Shown in pieces: positions 26,828 through 34,498 of a DNA stretch of 64,000 nucleotides. The DNA is from Nannocystis pusilla (GTDB lineage Bacteria > Myxococcota_A > Polyangia > Nannocystales > Nannocystaceae), in the NCBI RefSeq assembly GCF_020073745.1, contig NZ_JAIRAU010000056.1, forward strand, positions 62,001 to 126,000, in the 5' to 3' direction. Position numbers and translations under genes: made by a program. The notes under the pieces are model-generated. The model searched no databases. It was not told where the DNA came from and saw nothing but the letters and a program-made list of their open reading frames with translations. Position 1 is the first letter of the stretch; every line of letters starts with the position of its first letter.

Positions 26828-27471
26828 GGCGCACCTCCGGGGAGCCAGCCGAGGCGGCGCAGCTCGGCGTGGATCTGGGCGCGGGCGCGGCAGACCCTGA
26901 CGTTGAGGTTGCCCGGGCTGATCCCGAGCAGCGCGGCGGCCTCGTCGGTCGCCAGGCCCTGCAGCTCGCGCACGAGGAAGGCCTCGCGCAGCCGCTCGGG
27001 CAGCTCGGCGAGGACGGCGTAGAGGACGCGGCTGCGCTCGCGCTGGAGGTGGGCGTCGTCAGGGCCGGCGCCGGTCGGCGGGCAAGTGCGGCCCATCGCC
27101 TCGAGGCGCGCGTGCGCGGCGGAGGTGTTGCGCTGCCTTCGCCAGTACTTGCGCACGACGTTGAGGGCGACGCCGTGCAGCCAGCCCTGGAAGCTGCGCG
27201 CGGGGTCGAAGCGCTCGCGGCCGGCCATGGCCTGGGCGAAGGCCTCCTGCGCCAGCTCCTCGGCGACGCCGGTGTCACCGGTGTAGTAGCGGAGCTGGCG
27301 GAAGACGGCCGGGAAACACAGCTGATAGAGGTGCGCCCAGGCGGCGACGTCCCCGGCGCAGGCGCGCGCGATGAGCGCTGGCGTGGGAGCCCCGCAATCG
27401 TCCGCGGCCCGCTCGACGGCGCGGAGATGACTGGCCGCCAAACGGGCAGCGCGGGGGCTCGGGACGCTCAT
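26824..27471 (-). CDS. ECF-type RNA polymerase sigma factor
   Basis: A 215-aa sigma-70 family protein with region 2 (about 50-115: A-x-L-Y-Q-L-C-F-P-A-V-F-R, D-T-G-V-A-E-E-L-A-Q-E-A-F, F-x-G-W-L-H-G-V-A-L-N-V-V-R-K-Y-W-R-R) and region 4 (about 150-205: L-A-E-L-P-E-R-L-R-E-A-F-L-V-R-E-L, with the HTH E-A-A-A-L-L-G-I-S-P-G-N-L-N-V-R). It directs RNA polymerase to its own regulon and is probably held inactive by the membrane protein encoded next (ATGA overlap). Likely target: its own operon with the repeat lipoproteins. The 135-bp gap 27472-27606 is a divergent promoter region. Confidence 0.93.
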   Translation of the reverse strand: MSVPSPRAARLAASHLRAVERAADDCGAPTPALIARACAGDVAAWAHLYQLCFPAVFRQLRYYTGDTGVAEELAQEAFAQAMAGRERFDPARSFQGWLHGVALNVVRKYWRRQRNTSAAHARLEAMGRTCPPTGAGPDDAHLQRERSRVLYAVLAELPERLREAFLVRELQGLATDEAAALLGISPGNLNVRVCRARAQIHAELRRLGWLPGGAP

Positions 27472-27594
27472 GCGGGGGGCTCATGGCGTCTTACCGCGAG
27501 GCCGGCAGGGATTACACGCGAGGTGGCGAGACGGAGAGAGGGGCGAATTCGCGCCGGCGGTCGCGGCGCAGTGGCGGTTCGCGGGACCGCTGGG

Positions 27595-27600
27595 TATCTT
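27595..27600 (+). promoter_or_regulatory. Candidate -10 of a leaderless promoter
   Basis: TATCTT followed by 6 nt and the GTG at 27607, supporting that start for the small gene. Confidence 0.5.
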
Positions 27601-27606
27601 CCGGTC

Positions 27607-27831
27607 GTGTCCGCGCGCGAAATCCCGGCGTCCCGGCTGAAAGGCGGCAAGGTCGCCGATTCCGGCTCGTTCCCCGACACGCACGAGGCGTACCGCGACA
27701 TGACGCCGTCGCAGCGGGTCGAGGCGATGCGCCGGCTCAGTGCGCGACTCTATGCAATCGCCCAGCAAGGCGCCGATGTCCGAGAGCGACGTCCAGGAGT
27801 TCCTGATCGCCTTATCGGTGGCCGGCGTTAG
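27607..27831 (+). CDS. Small protein paired with a nucleotidyltransferase
   Basis: A 74-aa protein starting V-S-A-R-E-I-P-A-S, with M-T-P-S-Q-R-V-E-A-M-R-R-L-S-A-R-L-Y-A-I-A near residue 36-56, a pattern I associate with small partners of MNT/AbiEii-like nucleotidyltransferase genes. The GTG start is backed by the -10 element at 27595. Its 3' end overlaps the nucleotidyltransferase by 56 bp, so the two are translationally linked. A toxin-antitoxin role is possible but not shown by the sequence. Confidence 0.55.
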   Translation: MSAREIPASRLKGGKVADSGSFPDTHEAYRDMTPSQRVEAMRRLSARLYAIAQQGADVRERRPGVPDRLIGGRR

Positions 27832-28276
27832 GCACGTCGTCGTGGGCGCGTATGCCCTGGCTGCGCACGGGTATGTGCGCTCGACCGGTGACATCGACGT
27901 GCTCGTCGAGGCGACGCCGACGAACGCCCGCCGTCTTGCAGATGCAGTGCGAGCATTTGCGGCGGTCTCGCTCGAGTATTTTCAACTCACCGTGGACGAC
28001 CTCTCGCGGCCCGGGGAGGGCTTCTACATGGGCGTCGAACCGGACCGGATCGATGTGCTCACCCGGATCGTCGGCGTCGGTTTTGCTCGGGCCTGGAAAG
28101 ATCGCGTCTTGCTGAACATCGCCGGGGTGCCGGATGTGCCGACGATGGGCCTGGAGTCGCTCATCGCGGCCAAGCGGGCCTCCGCGACGCGCCGCGAGCC
28201 GGGTTCGACGAAGGCGTTGCAGGATCGATCCGACCTGGCATGGCTCCTGGCGGAGCGCGAACGACGTCGGCGTTGA
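27776..28276 (+). CDS. Nucleotidyltransferase, MNT/AbiEii-like
   Basis: A 166-aa protein with the nucleotidyltransferase signature: G-A-Y-A-L-A-A-H-G (24-32), then S-T-G-D-I-D-V-L-V with the metal-binding Asp pair at about 39/41, and a C-terminal helical part. The family transfers a nucleotide to protein or RNA targets, and many members are components of toxin-antitoxin pairs. ATG at 27776 chosen because the domain starts directly after it; an ATG-like start 36 bp upstream is also in frame. Overlaps the small gene upstream. Lower GC and more mixed codon use at its 5' end than neighbours may point to transfer. Confidence 0.75.
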   Translation: MSESDVQEFLIALSVAGVRHVVVGAYALAAHGYVRSTGDIDVLVEATPTNARRLADAVRAFAAVSLEYFQLTVDDLSRPGEGFYMGVEPDRIDVLTRIVGVGFARAWKDRVLLNIAGVPDVPTMGLESLIAAKRASATRREPGSTKALQDRSDLAWLLAERERRRR

Positions 28277-28293
28277 GTCGCGCGCGCCGGTGA

Positions 28294-28902
28294 TCACGAG
28301 CGGGCGGGCTGGTCGAATCGTGGCACCGGCATGTGGCAATACGGGGTCTTGCGGGTGCGGACGTAGTAGTTTTGATGGTACTCCTCGGCGGGCCAGAAGC
28401 GGCCGGCGTCCTCGACGGTGGTGGCGACGGCGTAGCCGTTGGCCTTGAGCCTGGCGATCAGATCGTCGACGGCGGCGCGCTGCTCGGGGCCGGTGACGAA
28501 CACGGCGGAGCGGTACTGGGTGCCGACGTCGGGGCCCTGGCGATCGATCTCGGTCGGGTCGTGGATCTCGAAGAAGCGCCTGGCCACCGCCTCGTAGCCG
28601 ATCTTCTGCGGGTCGAAGGTGACGCGCACGGTCTCGGCGTGGCCGCTGTCGCCGCTCGAGACCTGCTCGTAGGTGGGGGCGTCGAGGCCGCCGCCCATGT
28701 AGCCCGACTCGACGTCGAGGACGCCGGGGAGCTGCTCGAGGAAGTGCTCGACGCCCCAGAAGCAGCCGCCGGCGAAGTAGCCGACCTCGGCGCCGACGGC
28801 GGGGGCGGACGCGGGCGCGGGCTTCTTGTGGTTGGACTCGGTGGAGCCGCAGGCGGCGAGGACGAGCAGGCCGAGGAACAGTCTTCGCGTGGTGGTGAAC
28901 AT
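28294..28902 (-). CDS. msrA: Peptide-methionine (S)-S-oxide reductase, lipoprotein form
   Basis: A 202-aa MsrA. The catalytic G-C-F-W-G is at residues 46-50 (Cys47), with Y-M-G-G, Y-E-Q-V-S-S-G-D-S-G-H-A-E and the C-terminal Y-H-Q-N-Y-Y that complete the active site. A lipobox (L-A-A-C at 15-18) places it outside the cytoplasm, attached to a membrane, where it would repair oxidised methionine in envelope proteins. The second recycling Cys (C-H-M-P near the C-terminus) is present. Only 17 bp separates it from the convergent nucleotidyltransferase stop. Confidence 0.93.
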   Translation of the reverse strand: MFTTTRRLFLGLLVLAACGSTESNHKKPAPASAPAVGAEVGYFAGGCFWGVEHFLEQLPGVLDVESGYMGGGLDAPTYEQVSSGDSGHAETVRVTFDPQKIGYEAVARRFFEIHDPTEIDRQGPDVGTQYRSAVFVTGPEQRAAVDDLIARLKANGYAVATTVEDAGRFWPAEEYHQNYYVRTRKTPYCHMPVPRFDQPARS

Positions 28903-29061
28903 GGCGGGCGCTTTCGGCTACGTGCGTGGGGACGGCGATGTTACACGCGGGGCGAGCGGAGGCCGCCGCTCTGCTGCGCCGGTCAGAACCGCGAGCGCCT
29001 CGCGGAGGACGAAGACGGCCGGGCTCCGCCGGGGTTGTGCGACGCGGCGCGGCGGCCTACT

Positions 29062-29075
29062 GTCCTTCGGGTCAT
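29062..29075. repeat. 14-bp repeat unit at a start codon
   Basis: GTCCTTCGGGTCAT ends with the AT of the ATG at 29074, so the start codon of the ATP-grasp gene straddles the unit boundary. GTCC/TTCG/GG could fold as a UUCG-type stem-loop. Confidence 0.7.
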
Positions 29076-29937
29076 GCCGCCGCCGTTCTATTGCGTCACC
29101 GACGCGACCGTGCCGGCGACCACGACGGAGCTGCTGGCGGCGGCCTGCGCGGCGCGAGGCGTGACGTACGTGCCGGTCGACGCCGGGCGCTTCGACCCGT
29201 GCGAGGAGGTCGAGCTGCCGGCGGGGGCGATGCTGTTCCGCCCGGCGGTGTCGTCGGCGGCGGTCCGCGTCGAGCAGGCGCTGTACGCCGACGGGCTGGC
29301 GACCTTCTACGCCGACGGCGAGGCGCTGTTCTTCGACGGCGCGGCGGCGCCGCTGCTGTTCGCGCGCCGCGGCCTGCCGATCCCGCGCACGATCACGCTG
29401 CTGCACAACGACCGCGCGCAGCTGCGCCGCGCGGTCGAGCGCGTGGGTGGGCTGCCGGTGGTGGTCAAGGTGCCGGGCGGCGAGGGCGGGGTGGGGGTGA
29501 TGCTGCTCGAGAGCTTCGCGTCACTGGCGTCGGTGCTCGACCACCTGTTCGCGGCCGGCCGCGCGCCGCAGCTGATGGCGTACGTGGCCGGCGCGGCGCA
29601 CTGGCGCGTGGTGGTAGTCGGGTCGCGGGCGGTCGCGGCCTATCGCAATCACCCGTACCCCGACGACTTCCGCAGCGGGCCGTCCGGCGATCCGGCCGAC
29701 TACGTGGTGTCGACGCCGTCGCCGCTGACGGAGCTGGCGGTGGCGGCGACGCGGGCGATCCGCCGCGAGTTCGCCGGGGTCGACATCCTGGCCCACGCGA
29801 GCGGGCGGCTCTACCTGCTCGAGGCCAACTTCCCGTGCTACTTCCCGCAGGCGCAGCTGGTCGGCGGGATCGACGTGGCGGGGGCGATGCTCGAGCACCT
29901 GCTGGCGAAGTCGCGGCGGCTGACGATGGGCGCTTGA
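29074..29937 (+). CDS. ATP-grasp family protein (RimK-like)
   Basis: A 287-aa protein with an ATP-grasp fold: L-P-V-V-V-K-V-P-G-G-E-G-G-V-G-V near residue 128-144 (ATP-binding strand and Gly loop), a metal-binding end with L-Y-L-L-E-A-N-F-P (Glu-x-Asn) near 245-253. It would form an amide or similar bond between a carboxylate and an amine using ATP; substrates of this branch are varied (peptide tails, glutathione-like compounds, RiPP-type products). No partner synthase is adjacent. The start lies in a 14-bp repeat unit. Confidence 0.8.
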   Translation: MPPPFYCVTDATVPATTTELLAAACAARGVTYVPVDAGRFDPCEEVELPAGAMLFRPAVSSAAVRVEQALYADGLATFYADGEALFFDGAAAPLLFARRGLPIPRTITLLHNDRAQLRRAVERVGGLPVVVKVPGGEGGVGVMLLESFASLASVLDHLFAAGRAPQLMAYVAGAAHWRVVVVGSRAVAAYRNHPYPDDFRSGPSGDPADYVVSTPSPLTELAVAATRAIRREFAGVDILAHASGRLYLLEANFPCYFPQAQLVGGIDVAGAMLEHLLAKSRRLTMGA

Positions 29938-29940
29938 TAT

Positions 29941-30096
29941 CGCTGAAAGTACATGTCGGTAGCGACATGCGCGTTGGAACATGTTCAAATGCGCGTGTTC
30001 TTCGGCGCGCCGGCAGCCGCGGTGACGGGCCCTTCATGCACATGTCCTTCGGCGTCGCCCGCGGCCGCGGTGGCGTGGACATGTCCCTGGGGTCAT
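29941..30096. repeat. 14-bp periodic repeats between convergent genes
   Basis: A four-unit array (29941-29996; unit ends at 29954, 29968, 29982 and 29996) and a further unit at 30083-30096 with an exact GGACATGTCC at 30077-30086. They occupy the 187-bp gap between the ATP-grasp stop (29937) and the PqqD-like protein stop (30125); I see nothing else there. Confidence 0.85.
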
Positions 30097-30124
30097 GTCG
30101 ATGGAGGTCGGCGACGGGGCCGGC

Positions 30125-31348
30125 TCAGCCGGGCTTGGCGCGCGACTTGGCGGCGTGCTCGCGGGCCTTGAGGTCGAGCAGCACGGCGTCGCGCTTCTGG
30201 GCCTCCTCGCCGGCGCGCGCCTTGTGGCCCTGCTCGGCTTCCTTGCTGGTCTTCGCCCGGGCGGCCAGGGTCGACTCGATCCACTCCGACTCGGCGCGGC
30301 GGCGGCGGAACAATTCGAGCTGCTCGTCGCGGTGCTTCTCACGCTGCTCGGCGGCTCGCTCGACCTGCTGCCCGTGGCCCTTGTGCTGCTGCTCGCGGGC
30401 GCGTTCGTGGGCCTTGTCGTGCTGCTCGGCGCGCCGGCCGTCGGCGACGTCGGCCTGCCAGCGGGCCTCCTGGGCCTGCTGCAGCTGTTTGGCGCTCTGC
30501 TCGTCGGCCTTCTGGCGCTGAGACGTGCGCGCAGCGAGGAGCACCTTGTGGGTCTGCTCGTGGTCGGGGCCGAAGTCGCCGGCGAGCTTGGTGTGCTGCT
30601 CGCGGGCGCTGAGGGCGGCGACCTCACCGGTGAGGCCGCGCGTGCGCGGGTCGACGAGGGCCTTGGCCGACTCCTCCTCGGCGACCAGCGTGGCCACGGA
30701 TCGCTTGCGCTCGGACTCGCGGGCGCCGGCGAGCGCGGGCGGCATGTCGACGCGCTGCTTCGCGGCCGACTCGGCGGGCGAGTCGGCGCGCTTGGCCGCG
30801 GACTCGTAAGCGCCGAGCAGGTCGGCCCCGGCTCTGGCGCTCTCCTCGGCGGTGACCGCGAGGACGAACGGCTGCGCGGCCTCGGAGATCGATCCGCCGG
30901 CGAGCTTGCGCTGCTGCTCGGACTTGCTGGCGCTCTCCTTGTGGAGGTGCTCGTGCGGCGGGGCGAGGGCGGTGGCGGTTTCGGAGGCGAGGGCGGGGGT
31001 CTTGTCGGGCGCGGCGAGGGCGAGGTTCGGCGCGACGGCGGCGGCCGCGGCTCCGGCGAGGACGCCCAGCACCTCGCGCCGACCGAGACCACGGGCGGCC
31101 GTGGGCGGGGCGACGCGGGCGCGCAAGAGGCCGTGGTCGGCGAGTTCGTCGAGCGCGGCGAAGATGTCCTCGGGGACAGCTTCGAGCAGGGCCGCGAGCT
31201 CGGCGACAGTGCGCCGGCCGTCGGCGAGGTCGTGGAGGCGGGCGGCGCGGCCGAGCAGGACGACCTCGCCGCGCTGCGGGTGCGTCAGCACGAGCGCCCC
31301 GGCCTCACGGGTGCAGGACCAGCCGGCGTGATCGATCTCGGGGGCCAT
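30125..31348 (-). CDS. PqqD-like domain joined to a Tat-like signal and a long coiled coil
   Basis: A 407-aa protein. Residues 1-80 resemble a PqqD/RRE winged-helix (peptide-recognition) domain: G-x-V-V-L-L-G-R-A-A-R-L-H-D-L-A-D-G-R-R-T-V-A-E-L, then E-D-I-F-A-A-L-D-E-L-A-D-H-G-L-L. A twin-arginine-like motif (G-R-R-E-V-L-G-V-L-A-G, about 88-98) precedes a hydrophobic Ala-rich stretch. The rest (about 115-407) is one long Ala/Glu/Lys/Gln/His-rich helix with strong coiled-coil character and no Cys. PqqD domains normally bind precursor peptides for radical SAM enzymes; fusion to an exported coiled coil is unusual. It lies 84 bp downstream of an M48 protease gene, likely in one operon. Confidence 0.6.
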   Translation of the reverse strand: MAPEIDHAGWSCTREAGALVLTHPQRGEVVLLGRAARLHDLADGRRTVAELAALLEAVPEDIFAALDELADHGLLRARVAPPTAARGLGRREVLGVLAGAAAAAVAPNLALAAPDKTPALASETATALAPPHEHLHKESASKSEQQRKLAGGSISEAAQPFVLAVTAEESARAGADLLGAYESAAKRADSPAESAAKQRVDMPPALAGARESERKRSVATLVAEEESAKALVDPRTRGLTGEVAALSAREQHTKLAGDFGPDHEQTHKVLLAARTSQRQKADEQSAKQLQQAQEARWQADVADGRRAEQHDKAHERAREQQHKGHGQQVERAAEQREKHRDEQLELFRRRRAESEWIESTLAARAKTSKEAEQGHKARAGEEAQKRDAVLLDLKAREHAAKSRAKPG

Positions 31349-31432
31349 GCTCGCGTACGGTATCGTCCGCCTGGTCGCCGGGCAACGCGCGCGGCTGCGC
31401 GGCCGGGCGAGGCCGACGACCTCCTCGCGCGT

Positions 31433-32299
31433 TCACTCGGCGGCGCTGCGGGCGAGGCGGTCGTAGTCGCCGCTCGTGATCCACTCGTCGAGGTGCTTGG
31501 CGCGCATGATCGGGAACGGGTGGGTGCGCATGGCGGTGATGAGGAACTTGTAGACCTTGTTGAGGGTCGACTCGTCGGCCTCCTCGTAGGCCCTGATCTG
31601 GCGCAGAAACTCGTCCTGGTCCATCTCGGCGTAGAGCTTCTGGGCGCCGCCCGCCAGCTTCATGAAGGTGCGCAGGGCGACGTCCTTGTCCTGCACGCAC
31701 ATCAGCGCGGCGCGGTCGGCCGACAGCTCGCTCTTGCGCATCCAGTCGTAGAGCGGCAGCTCGATGCCCTTGCCGAGCAGCGAGCCGAGGCCGAGCGTGG
31801 CCTGGCTGAAGATCTCGATCACGGCGGCGATGTTGCGGGCGACGGTGGTGTAGAGCGAGTGCTCGCACTTGACGTGGCCGACCTCGTGGGCCACGGCGAA
31901 GAACTGCTCCTGCTCGCCGAGGACGTCGACGAGGCCGGAGGTGAGGACGATGAAGGGCCGCGTGTGGCCGTAGGTGTAGGCGTTGGGGACGGGGTCGAGG
32001 CTGACGTACAGCTCGGGCTCCTCGACGCCGAGGATCGCGCAGCTCCACTTGAGGTAGCGGTACAGCCGCGGGAACATCTTCTCGGTCACGCGCACGTTGT
32101 CGGCGATGTTCTCGAGGTAGAGGATCCGCTCGAGGCCGTACTCCATGACCTTGGCGATCAGGCGGTCGAAGCCGGGGACGCGGTGGAGCGCGGCGGTGGC
32201 CTTGATGTCCCACGGGTGCATGAAGTCGCGGGCGCCGAGGCCGGGGTAGGTCCGCAGCTTGCGCTGTTTCTTGTTGTTGTCGGGGGCGCTGGCGTTCAT
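31433..32299 (-). CDS. M48-family zinc metalloprotease
   Basis: A 288-aa peptidase with H-E-V-G-H at about 138-142 and the third zinc ligand in the following S-E-L-S-A-D-R-A motif (about 198-205), matching the M48 (Ste24/HtpX) family. Two modest hydrophobic stretches exist but the clear four-helix HtpX membrane part is missing, so it may be peripheral or soluble. It probably degrades or trims envelope proteins. Its ATG overlaps the stop of the esterase gene by 4 bp (ATGA). Confidence 0.88.
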   Translation of the reverse strand: MNASAPDNNKKQRKLRTYPGLGARDFMHPWDIKATAALHRVPGFDRLIAKVMEYGLERILYLENIADNVRVTEKMFPRLYRYLKWSCAILGVEEPELYVSLDPVPNAYTYGHTRPFIVLTSGLVDVLGEQEQFFAVAHEVGHVKCEHSLYTTVARNIAAVIEIFSQATLGLGSLLGKGIELPLYDWMRKSELSADRAALMCVQDKDVALRTFMKLAGGAQKLYAEMDQDEFLRQIRAYEEADESTLNKVYKFLITAMRTHPFPIMRAKHLDEWITSGDYDRLARSAAE

Positions 32300-33126
32300 G
32301 GCGATCGCAGGGCGGTCTCGATGCGCTGGTGGAGCTCGCGGCGCATGGTGGGGGGAATGGCGTGGCCGACGTCGGGCCAGGCCTTGAGGCGGGCGTTCCA
32401 GCCGAGGCCCTGGAGGTGCGCGACGGCCTGCTCGGTGGGCGCGAGCTTGACGGCGTTGTCGGCGGCGCCGTGGAGGGCGAAGATCGGCGGGGCGCCCTCG
32501 GGCTTGCTGCGCGGCCACAGCGGCGGCGGGAGCCAGCCGCCGACCGGGAAGGCGGCGGCGAACAGATCGGGGGCGCGGGTGGCGAGGTAGAACGAGAGCA
32601 TGCCGCCCTGCGAGAAGCCGGTGACGACCGGCTTGCCGAGGGTGGGACGCGCCGCGACGAGCTCGCGCACGAACGGGACGAGGGCGTCGCCGGCGCGGGC
32701 GATGCCGCCGGCCAGGCCGGCGACGTCGGGGCTGCGGGCGCGGATCGGGAACCACGAGAAGCCGCCCTCGTCGAGGACGTCGAGGCCGCGCGGGAGGATG
32801 ATGCGGGCGGCCCCCGGGAAGCCGTCGAGGAGGGCGGCGAAGCGATCGGGGCGATCGCCGAGGCCGTGGATGGCGACGATCAGCGGCAACCTGGCCTCGG
32901 GGTCAGCCTCGCCGGTGACGACCTCGACGTACTCGAGGCCGGCGAGCTGGCGGTACGGCGTGGAGACCGGGGCGACCGCGGGGGCCGGTGCGGCGGGCGG
33001 GGCCGGGGCGGGAGCCGGCGGGGCGGCCGGAGGCGCGACCGGAGGGGCGCTCGCGGCCGCGGGCTGCACGGCCGGCTCGCAGGCCGCCAGCGCGGCGAGG
33101 AGGAGGAGACGGACGCGCACGGACAT
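32296..33126 (-). CDS. Lipoprotein alpha/beta-hydrolase (phospholipase/carboxylesterase type)
   Basis: A 276-aa protein with lipobox L-A-A-C at about 13-16, a Pro/Ala linker to residue 55, and an alpha/beta-hydrolase domain: H-G-L-G-D oxyanion region (87-91), nucleophile G-F-S-Q-G-G (Ser172), Asp in H-G-A-A-D-N and His in V-G-H-A-I-P. Similar to bacterial carboxylesterase/phospholipase family enzymes that cleave short acyl esters. First gene of an apparent operon with the M48 protease and the PqqD-like protein. Confidence 0.88.
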   Translation of the reverse strand: MSVRVRLLLLAALAACEPAVQPAAASAPPVAPPAAPPAPAPAPPAAPAPAVAPVSTPYRQLAGLEYVEVVTGEADPEARLPLIVAIHGLGDRPDRFAALLDGFPGAARIILPRGLDVLDEGGFSWFPIRARSPDVAGLAGGIARAGDALVPFVRELVAARPTLGKPVVTGFSQGGMLSFYLATRAPDLFAAAFPVGGWLPPPLWPRSKPEGAPPIFALHGAADNAVKLAPTEQAVAHLQGLGWNARLKAWPDVGHAIPPTMRRELHQRIETALRSP

Positions 33127-33216
33127 CGGCGCGCGTAGCGTGGCACACCGGGCGAGTCCGGTCCAGGGGCGCGCCGCGGGCGGGCCGCCGCCCAGGGCGG
33201 GCGCGGCGGCCGGGCT

Positions 33217-33338
33217 GGCTGAAAGGTCAGGTGGTGACGGCGCGGGCGATCGGGAGGCCGCGGGGCGGGGCGGAGCGGCTGACTGAAGGGGCAGGTCGCG
33301 GAGGCCGGCGGAGTTAGCCCAGCTGGCTGAAAGGCCAG
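33217..33338. repeat. Three separate 14-bp repeat units upstream of the esterase gene
   Basis: Near-identical units at 33217-33230, 33281-33294 and 33325-33338 (GGCTGAAAGGTCAG type). They are spread over the 407-bp gap 33127-33533, which otherwise holds only the hairpins at 33470-33525. Confidence 0.75.
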
Positions 33339-33469
33339 GTCGAGGTGAGCCGGCAGGGCGGGGCGCTCGGGGAGGTCAGCCCTGTTCAGGGATGACTTTA
33401 CGCCCCACGCGCCCGGCAACCACTGCGTCCGCGAGGCCTCGGCGATCTCAAGGGCCCGTGAGCGGAGAA

Positions 33470-33525
33470 ATCCGTTTCACGGATGCCGAGAACTGATCTC
33501 GCGCCTTCGGGCGCGCGGCTCTCGG
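33470..33525 (-). terminator. Two hairpins after the HTTM gene
   Basis: Eight bp after the HTTM stop codon is a nested hairpin (outer CCGAGA/TCTCGG at 33486-33491 and 33520-33525; inner CGCGCC-TTCG-GGCGCG at 33500-33515). A second perfect hairpin, ATCCGT-TTC-ACGGAT, follows at 33470-33484. Together they make a likely terminator for the minus-strand operon. Confidence 0.75.
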
Positions 33526-33533
33526 TCTGGCTT

Positions 33534-34484
33534 TCAGCGTCGCGGGCGGGCGAGGCGGCGGAACAGCGGCAGGCGCTCGACGGCGAACAGCGGGGCGAAG
33601 GCGAGGCCGAGCAGCGGGTAGGGGAAGAAGATGGCCATGATGGCCCACACGCCGAGGTGGAAGGCCCAGGCCAGCAGCGCCCAGATCCGGGCCAGCTTGG
33701 GGCCGACGAGGGCGACGGGGGCGAGCAGCTCGAGCAGCAGGCTCGCGGTCGCCAGCGGCGGGAACAGCCAGGCGTAACCGACCAGCCACCCGCCGAGCGG
33801 CGAGTACCAGTCGCCGAGCAGGTGCTTGCGCAGGTTGTCGTAGGCGATGTAGTTGCGCAGCAGGTCGGAGGTGGCCCAGCCGAAGCCGGACAGGCGCAGC
33901 TTGGCGACGCCGGCGACGAAATAGGAGCCGACGGTGAGCAGGGCGAGCAGGCGCAGGGGCCAGCCGTAGCTGGTCGAAGGGACAGGTGGTGCGGCGCCGC
34001 GGCGGCGGGCCCGGCGGGCGTCGAGCGACCAGACGTCGCCGGCGCGCGAGCAGCCGAGCGCGAGCGTGTGCATGACCAGCAGGTTCTCGGTGTGGAAGAT
34101 CATGCCCCAGGCGTTGCGGTAGGTGAGGACCCACAGCAGGGCGAGGGCGAACGCGGGGCCGCTGACGCGGAAGGCGAGGCCGAGGGTGAAGGCGAGGCCG
34201 AGGAGCAGGGCGAGGACGGCCTGGGCGACCACGGCGGCCGGCGGCAGCGGAGCGGGCAGGATCGAGGCGACGCCGACCGGGTGGAAGCCGCCGAGGCCGT
34301 GGAGTCCGAGCAGGTTGGGCATCCGCAGCGCGAGGTAGGCGACGGCGAAGCCGCCGACGAGCAGGCGCAGGGCGGCCAGGCGCTCGGGGGCGGCGACGGG
34401 GCGGTACCAGCGGTCGACGGCACGAGCTGCCCGTTGGAGCATGTCGAAGAGGCCATGGCGCTCGGGACCTGTCGCTCGGGACAT
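33534..34484 (-). CDS. HTTM (vitamin K-dependent carboxylase-like) membrane protein
   Basis: A 316-aa protein with about 7-8 membrane helices. The motifs F-H-P-V-G near helix 2, H-T-E-N-L-L-V-M-H-T-L-A-L (near residue 130) and F-V-A-G-V-A-K-L with a following W-Y-S-P-L-G-G are those of HTTM proteins, the horizontally spread relatives of gamma-glutamyl carboxylase. The chemistry of bacterial members is mostly unknown. Start ATG (34484) lies in the centre of an exact GGACATGTCC palindrome belonging to a 14-bp array. Last gene of a three-gene operon. Confidence 0.8.
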   Translation of the reverse strand: MSRATGPERHGLFDMLQRAARAVDRWYRPVAAPERLAALRLLVGGFAVAYLALRMPNLLGLHGLGGFHPVGVASILPAPLPPAAVVAQAVLALLLGLAFTLGLAFRVSGPAFALALLWVLTYRNAWGMIFHTENLLVMHTLALGCSRAGDVWSLDARRARRRGAAPPVPSTSYGWPLRLLALLTVGSYFVAGVAKLRLSGFGWATSDLLRNYIAYDNLRKHLLGDWYSPLGGWLVGYAWLFPPLATASLLLELLAPVALVGPKLARIWALLAWAFHLGVWAIMAIFFPYPLLGLAFAPLFAVERLPLFRRLARPRR

Positions 34485-34498
34485 GTCCTTCACTTCGG
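34457..34498. repeat. 14-bp periodic repeat, 3 units, spanning a gene junction
   Basis: Unit ends at 34470, 34484 and 34498. It covers the N-terminal codons and start of the HTTM gene and the last codons and stop of the gene upstream (stop at 34490). Confidence 0.85.
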
